Below, piece after piece: positions 1 through 6,424 of a stretch of 6,960 nucleotides of DNA. Under the pieces are notes generated by a model, which saw nothing but the letters and a program-made list of their open reading frames with translations, was not told the origin of the DNA and searched no databases. This DNA is from Sphingomonadales bacterium (GTDB lineage: Bacteria; Pseudomonadota; Alphaproteobacteria; Sphingomonadales; Sphingomonadaceae): NCBI GenBank assembly GCA_027489295.1, contig JAIYAA010000323.1, positions 1-6,960 of the forward strand, written 5' to 3'. Within the stretch, counting starts at the first letter, position 1. Each line of letters starts with the position of its first letter. A program made the position numbers and the translations under genes.

Positions 1-7
1 CGGGCAG

Positions 8-25
8 CCCTGCGCTGCCGCAGGG
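8..25 (+). promoter_or_regulatory. Perfect 7-bp hairpin just upstream of the histidine kinase ribosome binding site
   Basis: Bases 8-14 (CCCTGCG) pair perfectly with 19-25 (CGCAGGG) around a four-base loop (CTGC); a G-U pair (7 with 26) can extend the stem. It ends two bases before the GGAGG Shine-Dalgarno sequence at 28-32. No T-run follows, so it is not a classical terminator. It could be the 3' end of an upstream gene's terminator or a 5'-leader structure that affects access to the ribosome binding site. The structure is seen in the sequence; any role is inference. Confidence 0.4.
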
Positions 26-37
26 TGGGAGGTGCGA

Positions 38-1324
38 ATGGTCGACATGCAGCTTCAGGGCGGCCACGTCTCCGATGACGGGCGTCGCGAAACGCGGCTG
101 CTCGGCTTGCTCGCCGATTGCGCCGGCAAGATGCTGGGCGCGTCGGATCCCACCGCGATGATCGATTATCTGTTCGAGATGGTCCGCGACGAACTCCAGC
201 TCGACGTCTTCTTCCATTATCGGGCCGAGTCCGACAGCCTGCTGGTGCTGGAGGCGCACGGGGGCCTCACCAGGGCGCAGCAGGAAATGGGCGCGCGCCT
301 GCAATTCGGGCAGGCGGTGTGCGGCATGGTGGCACGCGACCGCACCCCGCGGGTGGTCGCCCAGGTGCAGGGCAGCGAGAACCCGATGACCAACTTCATT
401 CGGGACGTTGGACTGGACAGCTATGCCTGCACGCCGCTGCTGCACGGCGAGGTGTTGCTCGGCACGCTCGGCTTCGGCCGCCGCAGCGGCGTGCCGTTCA
501 CCGAAAGCGAGCTCCGCTTCCTGCGCACCATCTGCAGCTATGTCGCGGTCGCCAAGAATCGCCTGCTGGTGGAGGCTGAAATGCTCGCGGCGATGAAGGC
601 ACGCGACGCGCTGGAAAAGGCGCAACGTGCGTTGATCAGCAGCATCTCCCGGCGCCCAGCCGAGGAACAGGCCGGCACCGCCGCGATGCTCGCGCACGAA
701 ATGGTGCAGCCGCTCTCTGCGGCGTCCAACTATATCGCGACGGTGGAAATGGCGCTGCGCGGCACCGGCGGGCCGGACGTGCTGCGCCAGCTCGCCAGCG
801 CCCGCGCGCAGATCAGCCGCTCGTCGCAGATCGTCGCGCGCACCCGGGTGCTGGTGGAGAAGGGCGAGGTCGAGGCCGAGTTCGTCGCGATCGACAGCAT
901 GTTCGGCGACGCCCTCGAACTGTTCGGGGCGGCGTGGCGCGGTTTGCGGCCGTCGATTGCGGTCGAGATCGACGACGGGCTGGGGCAGGTGCTCGCCGAT
1001 CGCGTGCAGATCGGCCAAGTACTCGCCAATCTGCTGCGCAACGCCGCGCAGGCCTTGGGCGGTGCGGAGGGGGCCGCGATTCAGCTGCGTGCGCGAGCGG
1101 TGGAGGACGGCGTCGAGATCGCGGTGGTCGACAACGGCCCCGGCTTTGCCGAGGGTGCCATCCCCGCGCCCGGGTGCTCCACCAGCGGCGGGCACGGGAT
1201 CGGCCTGGTCGTTACCCGCCGCATCCTGGACGCGCACGGGACGGCGTTGCAGCTGGAGTCACCGCCCGGTGGCGGGGCGAAGCTTAGCTTCGTGCTGCCC
1301 GCGCGTGGCGGGGACGGCGCCTAG
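38..1324 (+). CDS. GAF-domain sensor histidine kinase, cytoplasmic
   Basis: This 428-residue protein is a sensor kinase that should autophosphorylate on histidine and pass phosphate to an unseen response regulator. Residues ~38-178 form a GAF domain (sensory, with the typical core around YACTPLLHGEVLLGTLGF). A short charged helical linker (~180-210) leads to the H-box HEMVQPL with phospho-acceptor His220, of the HExxQPL kind found in FixL/DctB-like kinases. The ATPase domain has an N-box (LLRNAAQAL, Asn335), a G1 box (DNGPGF, from Asp365) and a G2 box (GHGIGL, 385-390). There is no signal peptide, membrane segment or receiver domain, so it reads a cytoplasmic signal, which cannot be named. 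The ATG at 38 was chosen because GGAGG (28-32) lies five bases before it. A GTG at 32 and an ATG at 47 are less well placed, though the frame is open to the left edge. Its stop overlaps that of the convergent glycosyltransferase. Confidence 0.93.
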   Translation: MVDMQLQGGHVSDDGRRETRLLGLLADCAGKMLGASDPTAMIDYLFEMVRDELQLDVFFHYRAESDSLLVLEAHGGLTRAQQEMGARLQFGQAVCGMVARDRTPRVVAQVQGSENPMTNFIRDVGLDSYACTPLLHGEVLLGTLGFGRRSGVPFTESELRFLRTICSYVAVAKNRLLVEAEMLAAMKARDALEKAQRALISSISRRPAEEQAGTAAMLAHEMVQPLSAASNYIATVEMALRGTGGPDVLRQLASARAQISRSSQIVARTRVLVEKGEVEAEFVAIDSMFGDALELFGAAWRGLRPSIAVEIDDGLGQVLADRVQIGQVLANLLRNAAQALGGAEGAAIQLRARAVEDGVEIAVVDNGPGFAEGAIPAPGCSTSGGHGIGLVVTRRILDAHGTALQLESPPGGGAKLSFVLPARGGDGA

Positions 1325-2472
1325 CTGCCGCGGCGTTCCAGCACTTCGAGATAGCTGTCGAGCACGGCGCGGTTGACGCGATCCCACACATAGGCCTGCG
1401 CCTTTTCATGGCCGGACGCGCCCGCCGCGGCGGCGAGGGCGGGGTCTTGGATCAGCCGGGCGATCGCGCCGGCATAGGCATCGACGTCGCGCGGCGGCAC
1501 CAGGAAGCCGTTGACGCCGTCCTCGACGAGATCGATCGCGCCGGTCGCGCGGGCCGCGACGATCGGCACGCCGCACGCCATCGCTTCGGAGGTGACGTTG
1601 CCGAACGTCTCGGTGACCGAGGGGTTGAACAGCACGTCCATCGAGGCGACCGCGCGGGCAAGATCGTCGCCGCGCTGGAAGCCGGTGAAGATCGCGCCGG
1701 GCACGTTGTCGGCGAACCATTGCCGTGCGGGGCCTTCGCCGATCACCAGCACCTTGTGCGGCACGCCGCGCTCGGTGAGCGCGTTGCAGACCTGCGCGAA
1801 GATATCGAGGCCCTTTTCCAGCACCAGCCGGCCCAGGAAGCCGACCGCGAACTCCCCGTCGCCGATGCCGAGCGAACGACGCCATTCCAGGTCGCGCCGC
1901 GCCGGGTTGAACCGGGCATGATCGACGCCGCGCGACCAGATGCGGATCGGGGTCTTCACGCCCCAGTCGCGGATCAGCTCGGCGGTGGAGTTGCCGGGTG
2001 TCACCACCTGGTCAACGCGGTTGTAGAACCGCGTGAGCAGGGTGATGATCAGCGGCGCGACGAAGCCCAGATGATAATAGGCCGGGTACGTCTCGAACCG
2101 GGTGTGGAGCGAGGCGAGCGTCGCGATGTCGCGCTTGCGCGCCCAGGTCACCGCGCCGTGACCGAGGAATTCGGGTGCCGAGACGTGCACCATGTTGGGT
2201 GCGAAGGCCTCTAGGTCGGCGCGGATGCTCTGCGGCAGCCCCGTGGCGAACTTGTATTCGGCGCGCCCGCCGGGCACCGGCCAGGCGGGGACGCTGACCA
2301 GATCCCCGGTGGGCGGGAAGGCAGGCGTATCGGTGGTCGGCGAATAGACGCGGACCGTCACACCCTGATCGAGCAGATAGCCGACGAGCTTGTTGAGCGC
2401 CTGGTTCGCGCCGTCGCGAACATAGTTGTAATTGCCGCTGAAGAGCGCGACGCGAAGATCGGAGGGCTGCAT
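1321..2472 (-). CDS. GT4-family glycosyltransferase (SQD2/MgtA-like)
   Basis: This 383-residue GT-B enzyme transfers a sugar from a nucleotide-sugar donor to a lipid or glycan acceptor at the cytoplasmic face of the inner membrane. The N-terminal half is an acceptor domain starting with a beta strand and loop (LRVALFSGNYNYVRDG, 6-21). The C-terminal half (~205-383) carries the donor-site pattern: GRLVLEKG (Arg215, Lys220), the IGEGP strand at 244-248, and the EX7E pair Glu288/Glu296 in the ETFGNVTSE segment. The IWSRGVDHARFNP stretch (178-190) resembles SQD2- and MgtA-type enzymes, which make sulfo-, glucuronosyl- or mannosyl-lipids. A glycolipid or glycosphingolipid role is plausible in a sphingomonad, but donor and acceptor cannot be read from sequence. 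Start choice is uncertain: ATG 2472 precedes the conserved domain directly and has a weak GAAG upstream; ATG 2487 and TTG 2511 are alternatives in frame. It is convergent with the kinase and divergent from the DUF2945 gene. Confidence 0.92.
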   Translation of the reverse strand: MQPSDLRVALFSGNYNYVRDGANQALNKLVGYLLDQGVTVRVYSPTTDTPAFPPTGDLVSVPAWPVPGGRAEYKFATGLPQSIRADLEAFAPNMVHVSAPEFLGHGAVTWARKRDIATLASLHTRFETYPAYYHLGFVAPLIITLLTRFYNRVDQVVTPGNSTAELIRDWGVKTPIRIWSRGVDHARFNPARRDLEWRRSLGIGDGEFAVGFLGRLVLEKGLDIFAQVCNALTERGVPHKVLVIGEGPARQWFADNVPGAIFTGFQRGDDLARAVASMDVLFNPSVTETFGNVTSEAMACGVPIVAARATGAIDLVEDGVNGFLVPPRDVDAYAGAIARLIQDPALAAAAGASGHEKAQAYVWDRVNRAVLDSYLEVLERRGS

Positions 2473-2567
2473 GTTCGCTTCGCGCATAGTCGCGCGCGGG
2501 CGAGCGGGCAAGCGGACGTCATGCCCAGGTCACGGAACAGGTGGCGGGGCCGCCGGTTCTCGCTCGC

Positions 2568-2789
2568 ATGAGCAAGCATTTCACCAAGGGCGCCGCGGTC
2601 CGCTGGCACTGGGGCAGCGGCCAGGCGCAGGGCAAGGTCGCCGAGCGGTTCGAGCGGCGCGTGCAGCGGACGATCAAGGGCGAGAAGATCGTGCGCAACG
2701 GAACCCGGGACAATCCGGCCTATCTGGTCGAACAAGAGGACGGCGGTCGGGTGCTCAAGCTGGAGAGCGAGCTGGAGGCGGCATCCTGA
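2568..2789 (+). CDS. DUF2945 family small protein
   Basis: This 73-residue basic protein starts MSKHFTKGAAVRWHWGSGQAQGKV and continues with TIKGEKIVRNGTRDNPAYLVEQEDGG and a closing KLESEL. That order matches DUF2945 (also called the hypervirulence-associated TUDOR-like domain): a KGxxVxW start, a GxGxxxGKV turn, a basic IKG segment and a PxYLVE strand. Family members are usually about 65-75 residues, so it is full length. The biochemical function is unknown; the fold is a small SH3/Tudor-like barrel. No signal peptide, so it is cytoplasmic. ATG 2568 was chosen from the family's N-terminus although no clear Shine-Dalgarno lies before it; GTG 2541 would add nine residues that do not fit the family. 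It is divergent from the glycosyltransferase and its stop codon lies inside a strong hairpin. Confidence 0.82.
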   Translation: MSKHFTKGAAVRWHWGSGQAQGKVAERFERRVQRTIKGEKIVRNGTRDNPAYLVEQEDGGRVLKLESELEAAS

Positions 2790-2818
2790 GCCTCTCCTCC
2801 AGGGAGGAGGGGCTCAGG
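2785..2818. terminator. Strong 16-bp hairpin, probable bidirectional terminator
   Basis: Bases 2785-2800 pair with 2803-2818 over 16 positions, 15 Watson-Crick pairs and one G-U, with a two-base gap that would open into a four-base loop. The hairpin includes the TGA stop of the DUF2945 gene and sits in the 38-bp gap between it and the convergent S10 peptidase gene. There is no T-run on either side, so the call rests on stem strength and on position between two convergent genes. Confidence 0.7.
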
Positions 2819-2827
2819 TAGAGCGTC

Positions 2828-4342
2828 TCACCGCACGTAGAGCGCCCGTGCATCGGCCTTGAACGCCTCCGCGCTTGCCTTGCGCGAATAGAACATGTGT
2901 CCGCCGGGATAGACCCCCAGCTTGACCCGCTGCTCCACGCCGTAGCGCGGCAGCTGATCGATAATCAGCCGCGATCCGAAATAGGGGCAGGACAGGTCGT
3001 TATAGCCGTGCACGATCAGCACGCCCATCTTCGGGTCGTTGGCCACGGCCTTGCGCAGATCGCTGACGGGCGCATCGTCGGGGGTGCCACGGTCCCAGGC
3101 AGCGTTTACCGAGAAGGACAGCGCGTTGTAGCGCGCATTGGTCTTCCAGCCGATTTCGCGGGTGATGAAGTCGACCATCGCGCTGGTCGTCGGCGCGATG
3201 ATGCCCTCGAGAATCGGGTCGCCGGACTTGCGCTCGGCCGAATTGGGGAAGGGATCGAACGCGTCGACGTTGGAATCATAGACGCTGCCGATCTTGCCGT
3301 CGTCGCGGTGGACTTCGCGCAAATAGGTGCCCTCGTCGACGCGGCCGTCCAGCCGCGACACCAGCTTGGGATCGAGGCCGGTCAGTTCCGCGACCTTGGC
3401 GCTCAGCCGCCCGGTCGCCTGCGGGTCCGATCGGCCGGCCAGCAGATCGGTGGCGAAGGCGCCGCGGGTATAGGCCTCGATCTGCGCCATCGCCGGCGCG
3501 CTGAGCTTGCCCTGGCGCTCGAGATGGCCCGCCGCCATCGACGGCAGGTTGATCATCCAGGGCAGCGGCGACAGCGCATCCGAACCCGACGTCGCCGCCG
3601 GGTCGAGATAGGGCGACACCATCACGATGCCGTTCACGCCCACGCCGAGCTGGGTCTGCAGCTCATAGGCGATGCGCGGCGCGCGATAGCCGCCATAGCT
3701 CTCGCCCATCACGAACTTGGACGAGCGCAGCCGTTCGTTCTTGACCAGCCAGTCATAGACGATGCGCGAGAGATATTTGACGTCCGGCTCGGTCGCGTAG
3801 AACGCCTTTTTGGTAGCCTCTTCATCGACCAGGCTGCGACTGAAACCGGTGCCGATCGGATCGATGAACACCAGATCGGTCATGTCCAGCCAGCTCGCTG
3901 GATTGTCGATCAGGAGCGGCGCGTCGGAGGGCGCATCGCCCTTGTCGCCGAACTGCACGCGCTTCGGCCCCACCGCGCCCAGATTGAGATAGACCGAGGA
4001 CGCGCCGGGACCGCCGTTGAAGGCGAAGGTCACCGGGCGCTGCGCGCCGCCGCCGGGCACGACATAGGCGGTGTAGACGACTTCACCGATCTTCTTGCCC
4101 TTGGCGTCATAGACCGGGAGCTTGCCCACCGTCGCCTGATAGCGGATCGGCCTGCCGCCGATCACCGCGGTCTGGGCGATCGTCTTGTCTTCGGGCAGCG
4201 GCGGCAGCTCGTCCTTGTCGGCTTTGGCGTCGGGCTTTGCGTCGCCCTTCTCGGCGGCATCGGCCTTCTTGTCCTGCGCCGGTGCCTGCGGGGCGAGAAG
4301 AAGGGCGGCGAGCGAGGCGGCAATCAACGTGCGGTGGCGCAA
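2828..4342 (-). CDS. Secreted S10 family serine carboxypeptidase-like peptidase
   Basis: This 504-residue protein has the alpha/beta-hydrolase layout of peptidase family S10 (serine carboxypeptidases), which remove residues from the C-terminus of peptides. Residues 1-22 are a signal peptide (MRHR, a hydrophobic run, then APQAPA), so it acts in the periplasm or outside the cell. A Lys/Asp/Ala-rich linker follows (~24-53). The oxyanion-hole motif NGGPGASS is at 109-116, the nucleophile Ser215 in GESYGGYRAPRI, the catalytic Asp449 in VHGYNDLSCP and His482 in YPGGHMF. All three catalytic residues are present. TTG at 4342 was chosen as start because GGGGGA (4356-4351) lies eight bases upstream and it gives a clean signal peptide; TTG 4363 would add seven residues without a good ribosome site. 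No in-frame ATG is near. The acetyltransferase lies upstream on the same strand, 76 bp away. The natural substrate is unknown. Confidence 0.93.
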   Translation of the reverse strand: MRHRTLIAASLAALLLAPQAPAQDKKADAAEKGDAKPDAKADKDELPPLPEDKTIAQTAVIGGRPIRYQATVGKLPVYDAKGKKIGEVVYTAYVVPGGGAQRPVTFAFNGGPGASSVYLNLGAVGPKRVQFGDKGDAPSDAPLLIDNPASWLDMTDLVFIDPIGTGFSRSLVDEEATKKAFYATEPDVKYLSRIVYDWLVKNERLRSSKFVMGESYGGYRAPRIAYELQTQLGVGVNGIVMVSPYLDPAATSGSDALSPLPWMINLPSMAAGHLERQGKLSAPAMAQIEAYTRGAFATDLLAGRSDPQATGRLSAKVAELTGLDPKLVSRLDGRVDEGTYLREVHRDDGKIGSVYDSNVDAFDPFPNSAERKSGDPILEGIIAPTTSAMVDFITREIGWKTNARYNALSFSVNAAWDRGTPDDAPVSDLRKAVANDPKMGVLIVHGYNDLSCPYFGSRLIIDQLPRYGVEQRVKLGVYPGGHMFYSRKASAEAFKADARALYVR

Positions 4343-4418
4343 GAACAGGGTCCCCCAAGGCAAGGATGTGGTGCCCTAGCCTAGCGGCACACCAGAGCCG
4401 AATCCAGCGCCTGTGCTG

Positions 4419-4919
4419 TCAGATCGCGCGGACCATCCACTGCGCCGCCGGGCCATAGCCTGCGACCTTCGCCGCCAGCGCGGGGGAGGGCGCGCCGGCT
4501 GCGAAACCCAGTCCGGCCCAGAAATCGGCTGCGCCCTCCACGGCGATGAGTTCGGCGCGCCGCAATCCATCGGCGGCCGCCAGCACGAAAGCCCGCTCCA
4601 CCAGCGCCCTGCCGACCCCCGTGCCGCGCGCCGCCGGGGATACCGCCAGGTCGTGGAGAAACAGCGTGTCGCCGCGGATGTTGGGATCGAGCACGGCTCC
4701 TACCGGTGGCGGTGCCTCGCGGGTCCAGCCATGCGCGAGCAGATAGGCGATCAGCGCCTCTCCGCGCGTCGCGGCGAGGCAGTAGGGTGCGGCTACCCGC
4801 AACCGGCTGGCAAAGGCGGGTTCGGGTTCCACCAGGAACCCGGGATAGACCTGGGATTGCAGGGCCAGGGCCTGTGGCAGGTGTCGCGGTTCGAGGGGGG
4901 AAAGGATCGGTGCCGACAT
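4419..4919 (-). CDS. GNAT family N-acetyltransferase
   Basis: This 166-residue protein is a single-domain GNAT enzyme, transferring an acetyl group from acetyl-CoA to an amine on a small molecule or protein. Motif A is clear at 88-107 (LHDLAVSPAARGTGVGRALV), with the pyrophosphate-binding RGTGVG at 98-103. Motif B follows as EGAADFWAGLGF (128-139), the usual place where a helix and the xxGF turn close the acceptor site. There is no signal peptide, so it is cytoplasmic. ATG 4919 was selected because AGGGGTGG sits just before it; a TTG at 4955 would add 12 residues. It is read in the same direction as the S10 peptidase downstream, and diverges from the CAP gene across a 191-bp region. The acceptor substrate cannot be predicted. 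Confidence 0.9.
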   Translation of the reverse strand: MSAPILSPLEPRHLPQALALQSQVYPGFLVEPEPAFASRLRVAAPYCLAATRGEALIAYLLAHGWTREAPPPVGAVLDPNIRGDTLFLHDLAVSPAARGTGVGRALVERAFVLAAADGLRRAELIAVEGAADFWAGLGFAAGAPSPALAAKVAGYGPAAQWMVRAI

Positions 4920-5110
4920 GCCACCCCTGTGCCACTCCGCACGTCGGGCGAGCAAGGGGAGGTCTGCGCCGGCAGAGGAGCAGAATTTATCCCTAAAATC
5001 GAGTTAACCCGTTCCAATAACTACGTCCTTGAACCCTATATTACGGCCATGATGGCACAAGCTTTCGTCGAGCCTTGGGCGAATTTCGTCTGGAATCGAC
5101 GGAGTGTAGT
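4920..5110. promoter_or_regulatory. Divergent promoter region between the acetyltransferase and the CAP gene
   Basis: The stretch 4981-5050 has 28 G/C in 70 bases, far lower than the coding regions around it, as expected of promoters in a GC-rich genome. On the + strand TATATT (5037-5042) matches five of six positions of a sigma-70 -10 box and would give a leader of about 60 bases to the CAP start at 5111, but no good -35 is seen at the proper distance. A small inverted repeat, AGTTA (5002-5006) and TAACT (5018-5022) spaced by 11 bases, lies just upstream and could be an operator; five-base arms also arise by chance. The minus-strand promoter for the acetyltransferase was not resolved. Confidence 0.4.
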
Positions 5111-5797
5111 GTGTCAGGATTGCGTGGCCTGTTGTGTATATTTGCCGCCGGTACTGCGTTGTTGCTAACTGCGGCCAGCGATGTTCCCGGACTTGAGGGC
5201 CAGGTACTCGATCGAATCAATCATGTACGGCAGGATCCCGCCGCCTATGCGGAGCGATTGCGTGCGCTCCGGCCGCATTTCGTTGGCAGGGTTCTGTATT
5301 TGCCTGGGCGCGAGCGCGCGCTCGTGACGCAGGAGGGCGTGGACGCGGTCGACGAAGCGATCGCGTATCTCAAGGACCAGACGCCCCTGCCGCCGCTCAG
5401 CCGCGGGGAGATGCTCGATCTCGCCGCGCGCGAGCATGTGGTGGTGCAGGGCGCGCTCGGGACGCGCGGACATTATTCGCCCGATGGTGCCTCGCCCGGC
5501 GATCGTGTCCAGCGTCGGGGCGGGGGCAGGCTGGTGGGGGAGGACATCTCCTATGGCTATGCCGATGCCGACGACGTGGTGCGGCAGCTGGTGATCGACG
5601 ATGGCGTGCCCGATCGCAGCCATCGGGAACTGCTGTTCAACCGTGAACTGCGCTACGCCGGGGTCGGTTGCGGCAGCCACAGCCGCTACGGCCATATGTG
5701 CGTGATCGACGTAAGCCGGACGCGGACCGGTGCGTCGCGCTACGAGACGCTGGCCCAGAACGAAGCCCGGCCTGCCGGTCCTCCCCGGCAACCTTGA
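5111..5797 (+). CDS. Exported CAP (SCP/PR1-like) domain protein
   Basis: This 228-residue protein has an N-terminal signal peptide (MSGLRGLLCIFAAGTALLLTA, cleavage near residue 22-24) and then a CAP domain (cysteine-rich secretory protein, antigen 5, PR1 superfamily). The domain opens with LDRINHVRQDPAAYAERL (33-50), as in bacterial SCP-like proteins. It continues with TRGHYSPDG (His121), GEDISYGY (Glu144), SHRELLFN (His171) and ends with YAGVGCG...YGHMCVIDV (182-201). These are the usual positions of the CAP cavity His and Glu residues. Bacterial CAP proteins are periplasmic or secreted; their activity is mostly unknown. GTG 5111 is the start because GGAG (5101-5104) lies six bases upstream and the signal peptide then begins cleanly; the TTG at 5075 would place 12 polar residues ahead of it. 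Its stop is only three bases from that of the convergent L,D-transpeptidase. Cys187 and Cys197 could form a disulfide. Confidence 0.88.
   Translation: MSGLRGLLCIFAAGTALLLTAASDVPGLEGQVLDRINHVRQDPAAYAERLRALRPHFVGRVLYLPGRERALVTQEGVDAVDEAIAYLKDQTPLPPLSRGEMLDLAAREHVVVQGALGTRGHYSPDGASPGDRVQRRGGGRLVGEDISYGYADADDVVRQLVIDDGVPDRSHRELLFNRELRYAGVGCGSHSRYGHMCVIDVSRTRTGASRYETLAQNEARPAGPPRQP
5773..5790. terminator. Small hairpin at the CAP / L,D-transpeptidase convergence
   Basis: TGCCGG (5773-5778) pairs with CCGGCA (5785-5790) around a six-base loop. It lies inside the last codons of the CAP gene and begins about ten bases beyond the L,D-transpeptidase stop on the minus strand, so it could serve as a terminator for that operon. 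The stem is only six base pairs and no T-run follows, so this is a weak call. Confidence 0.3.
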
Positions 5798-5800
5798 GGA

Positions 5801-6424
5801 TCAGCGCACCACCGCTACGAGATCGCCCCGTCTGACCACCGAAAACAGCCTCTTGGCGAATTCCAGCGGCACGCCGATGCAGCCATGCGTGGCCAGCCCC
5901 TGGCGCACGTCGCTGCCATGGATGGCGACGCCGTCGCCGGTCAGCCATAACGTATAGGGCATTTCGGCGTCGTAATTGTTCGACCGGTGGTTCCGTTCGA
6001 TCCCGCGAACGGGAAAATTGCCGACGGGGGTGGGGGTAGCATCCTGGCCATACAGGATCACACTCGTGCCGATCTCGTCGACGCCGCGAAAGACCGAAAT
6101 GATCTGGCGCGCAAGATCGACGCGAAGCCAGATCGGGCCGGGCGGAACATCTCGATCGTTCCACAGAAACTCGCCGAAACGCATGCGCGCCGGCACCTGC
6201 AGCAGGCTGTGCACCGTGCGTGCGGTGCCGTCGCCCAGCTGCAACTGCTGCGCCTGATCGTCCGGAAACCGGATCCTGTCCGCGGGCGTCGCAGCAACCG
6301 CTGCCGGAACGGCAAGGTGCTCTACGGGCGGTGGTCGCCGCACGGCCAAGGCGCCACCTACCAGGGCGAGCGTCGATACAGCGCCCAGCGAAATCCACAT
6401 GCCGATGGGTCGAGACGCCGCCAT
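5801..6424 (-). CDS. L,D-transpeptidase (YkuD domain), membrane-anchored or exported
   Basis: This 207-residue protein should form 3-3 cross-links in peptidoglycan or attach proteins to it, in the periplasm. A hydrophobic segment at about 9-27 serves as a signal anchor or signal peptide. The YkuD domain spans ~97-206 and shows TPTPVGNF (130-137), His169 in AIHGS, and the catalytic ATHGCIG with Cys182 and His180. The residue after CI is Gly184, where most family members have Arg (S/THGCIR). Its ATG at 6424 overlaps the TAA stop of the upstream PEPxxWA-CTERM gene in the sequence TAATG, the classic sign of translational coupling. AGGAGG (6444-6439) inside that upstream gene lies 14 bases away, longer than normal, which fits re-initiation by ribosomes finishing the first gene. 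A longer minus-strand reading from 6502 overlaps the neighbour and is not favoured. Convergent with the CAP gene, three bases apart. Confidence 0.92.
   Translation of the reverse strand: MAASRPIGMWISLGAVSTLALVGGALAVRRPPPVEHLAVPAAVAATPADRIRFPDDQAQQLQLGDGTARTVHSLLQVPARMRFGEFLWNDRDVPPGPIWLRVDLARQIISVFRGVDEIGTSVILYGQDATPTPVGNFPVRGIERNHRSNNYDAEMPYTLWLTGDGVAIHGSDVRQGLATHGCIGVPLEFAKRLFSVVRRGDLVAVVR

Noticed and set aside
1408..2214. A 268-codon + strand frame opposite the glycosyltransferase
   Set aside because: Shadow frame with Arg/Asp/Gly-rich composition; the minus strand shows clear GT4 motifs over the same span.
2897..4384. A 495-codon open frame on the + strand opposite the S10 peptidase
   Set aside because: It mirrors the peptidase gene, is rich in Arg, His, Gly and Ala as expected of a GC-rich antisense shadow, and has no recognisable domain; the opposite strand has a signal peptide and a full catalytic triad.
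4413..5168. A 251-codon + strand frame across the acetyltransferase and the promoter region
   Set aside because: It runs antisense to a clear GNAT gene and through the AT-rich intergenic region, and matches no family that I recognise.
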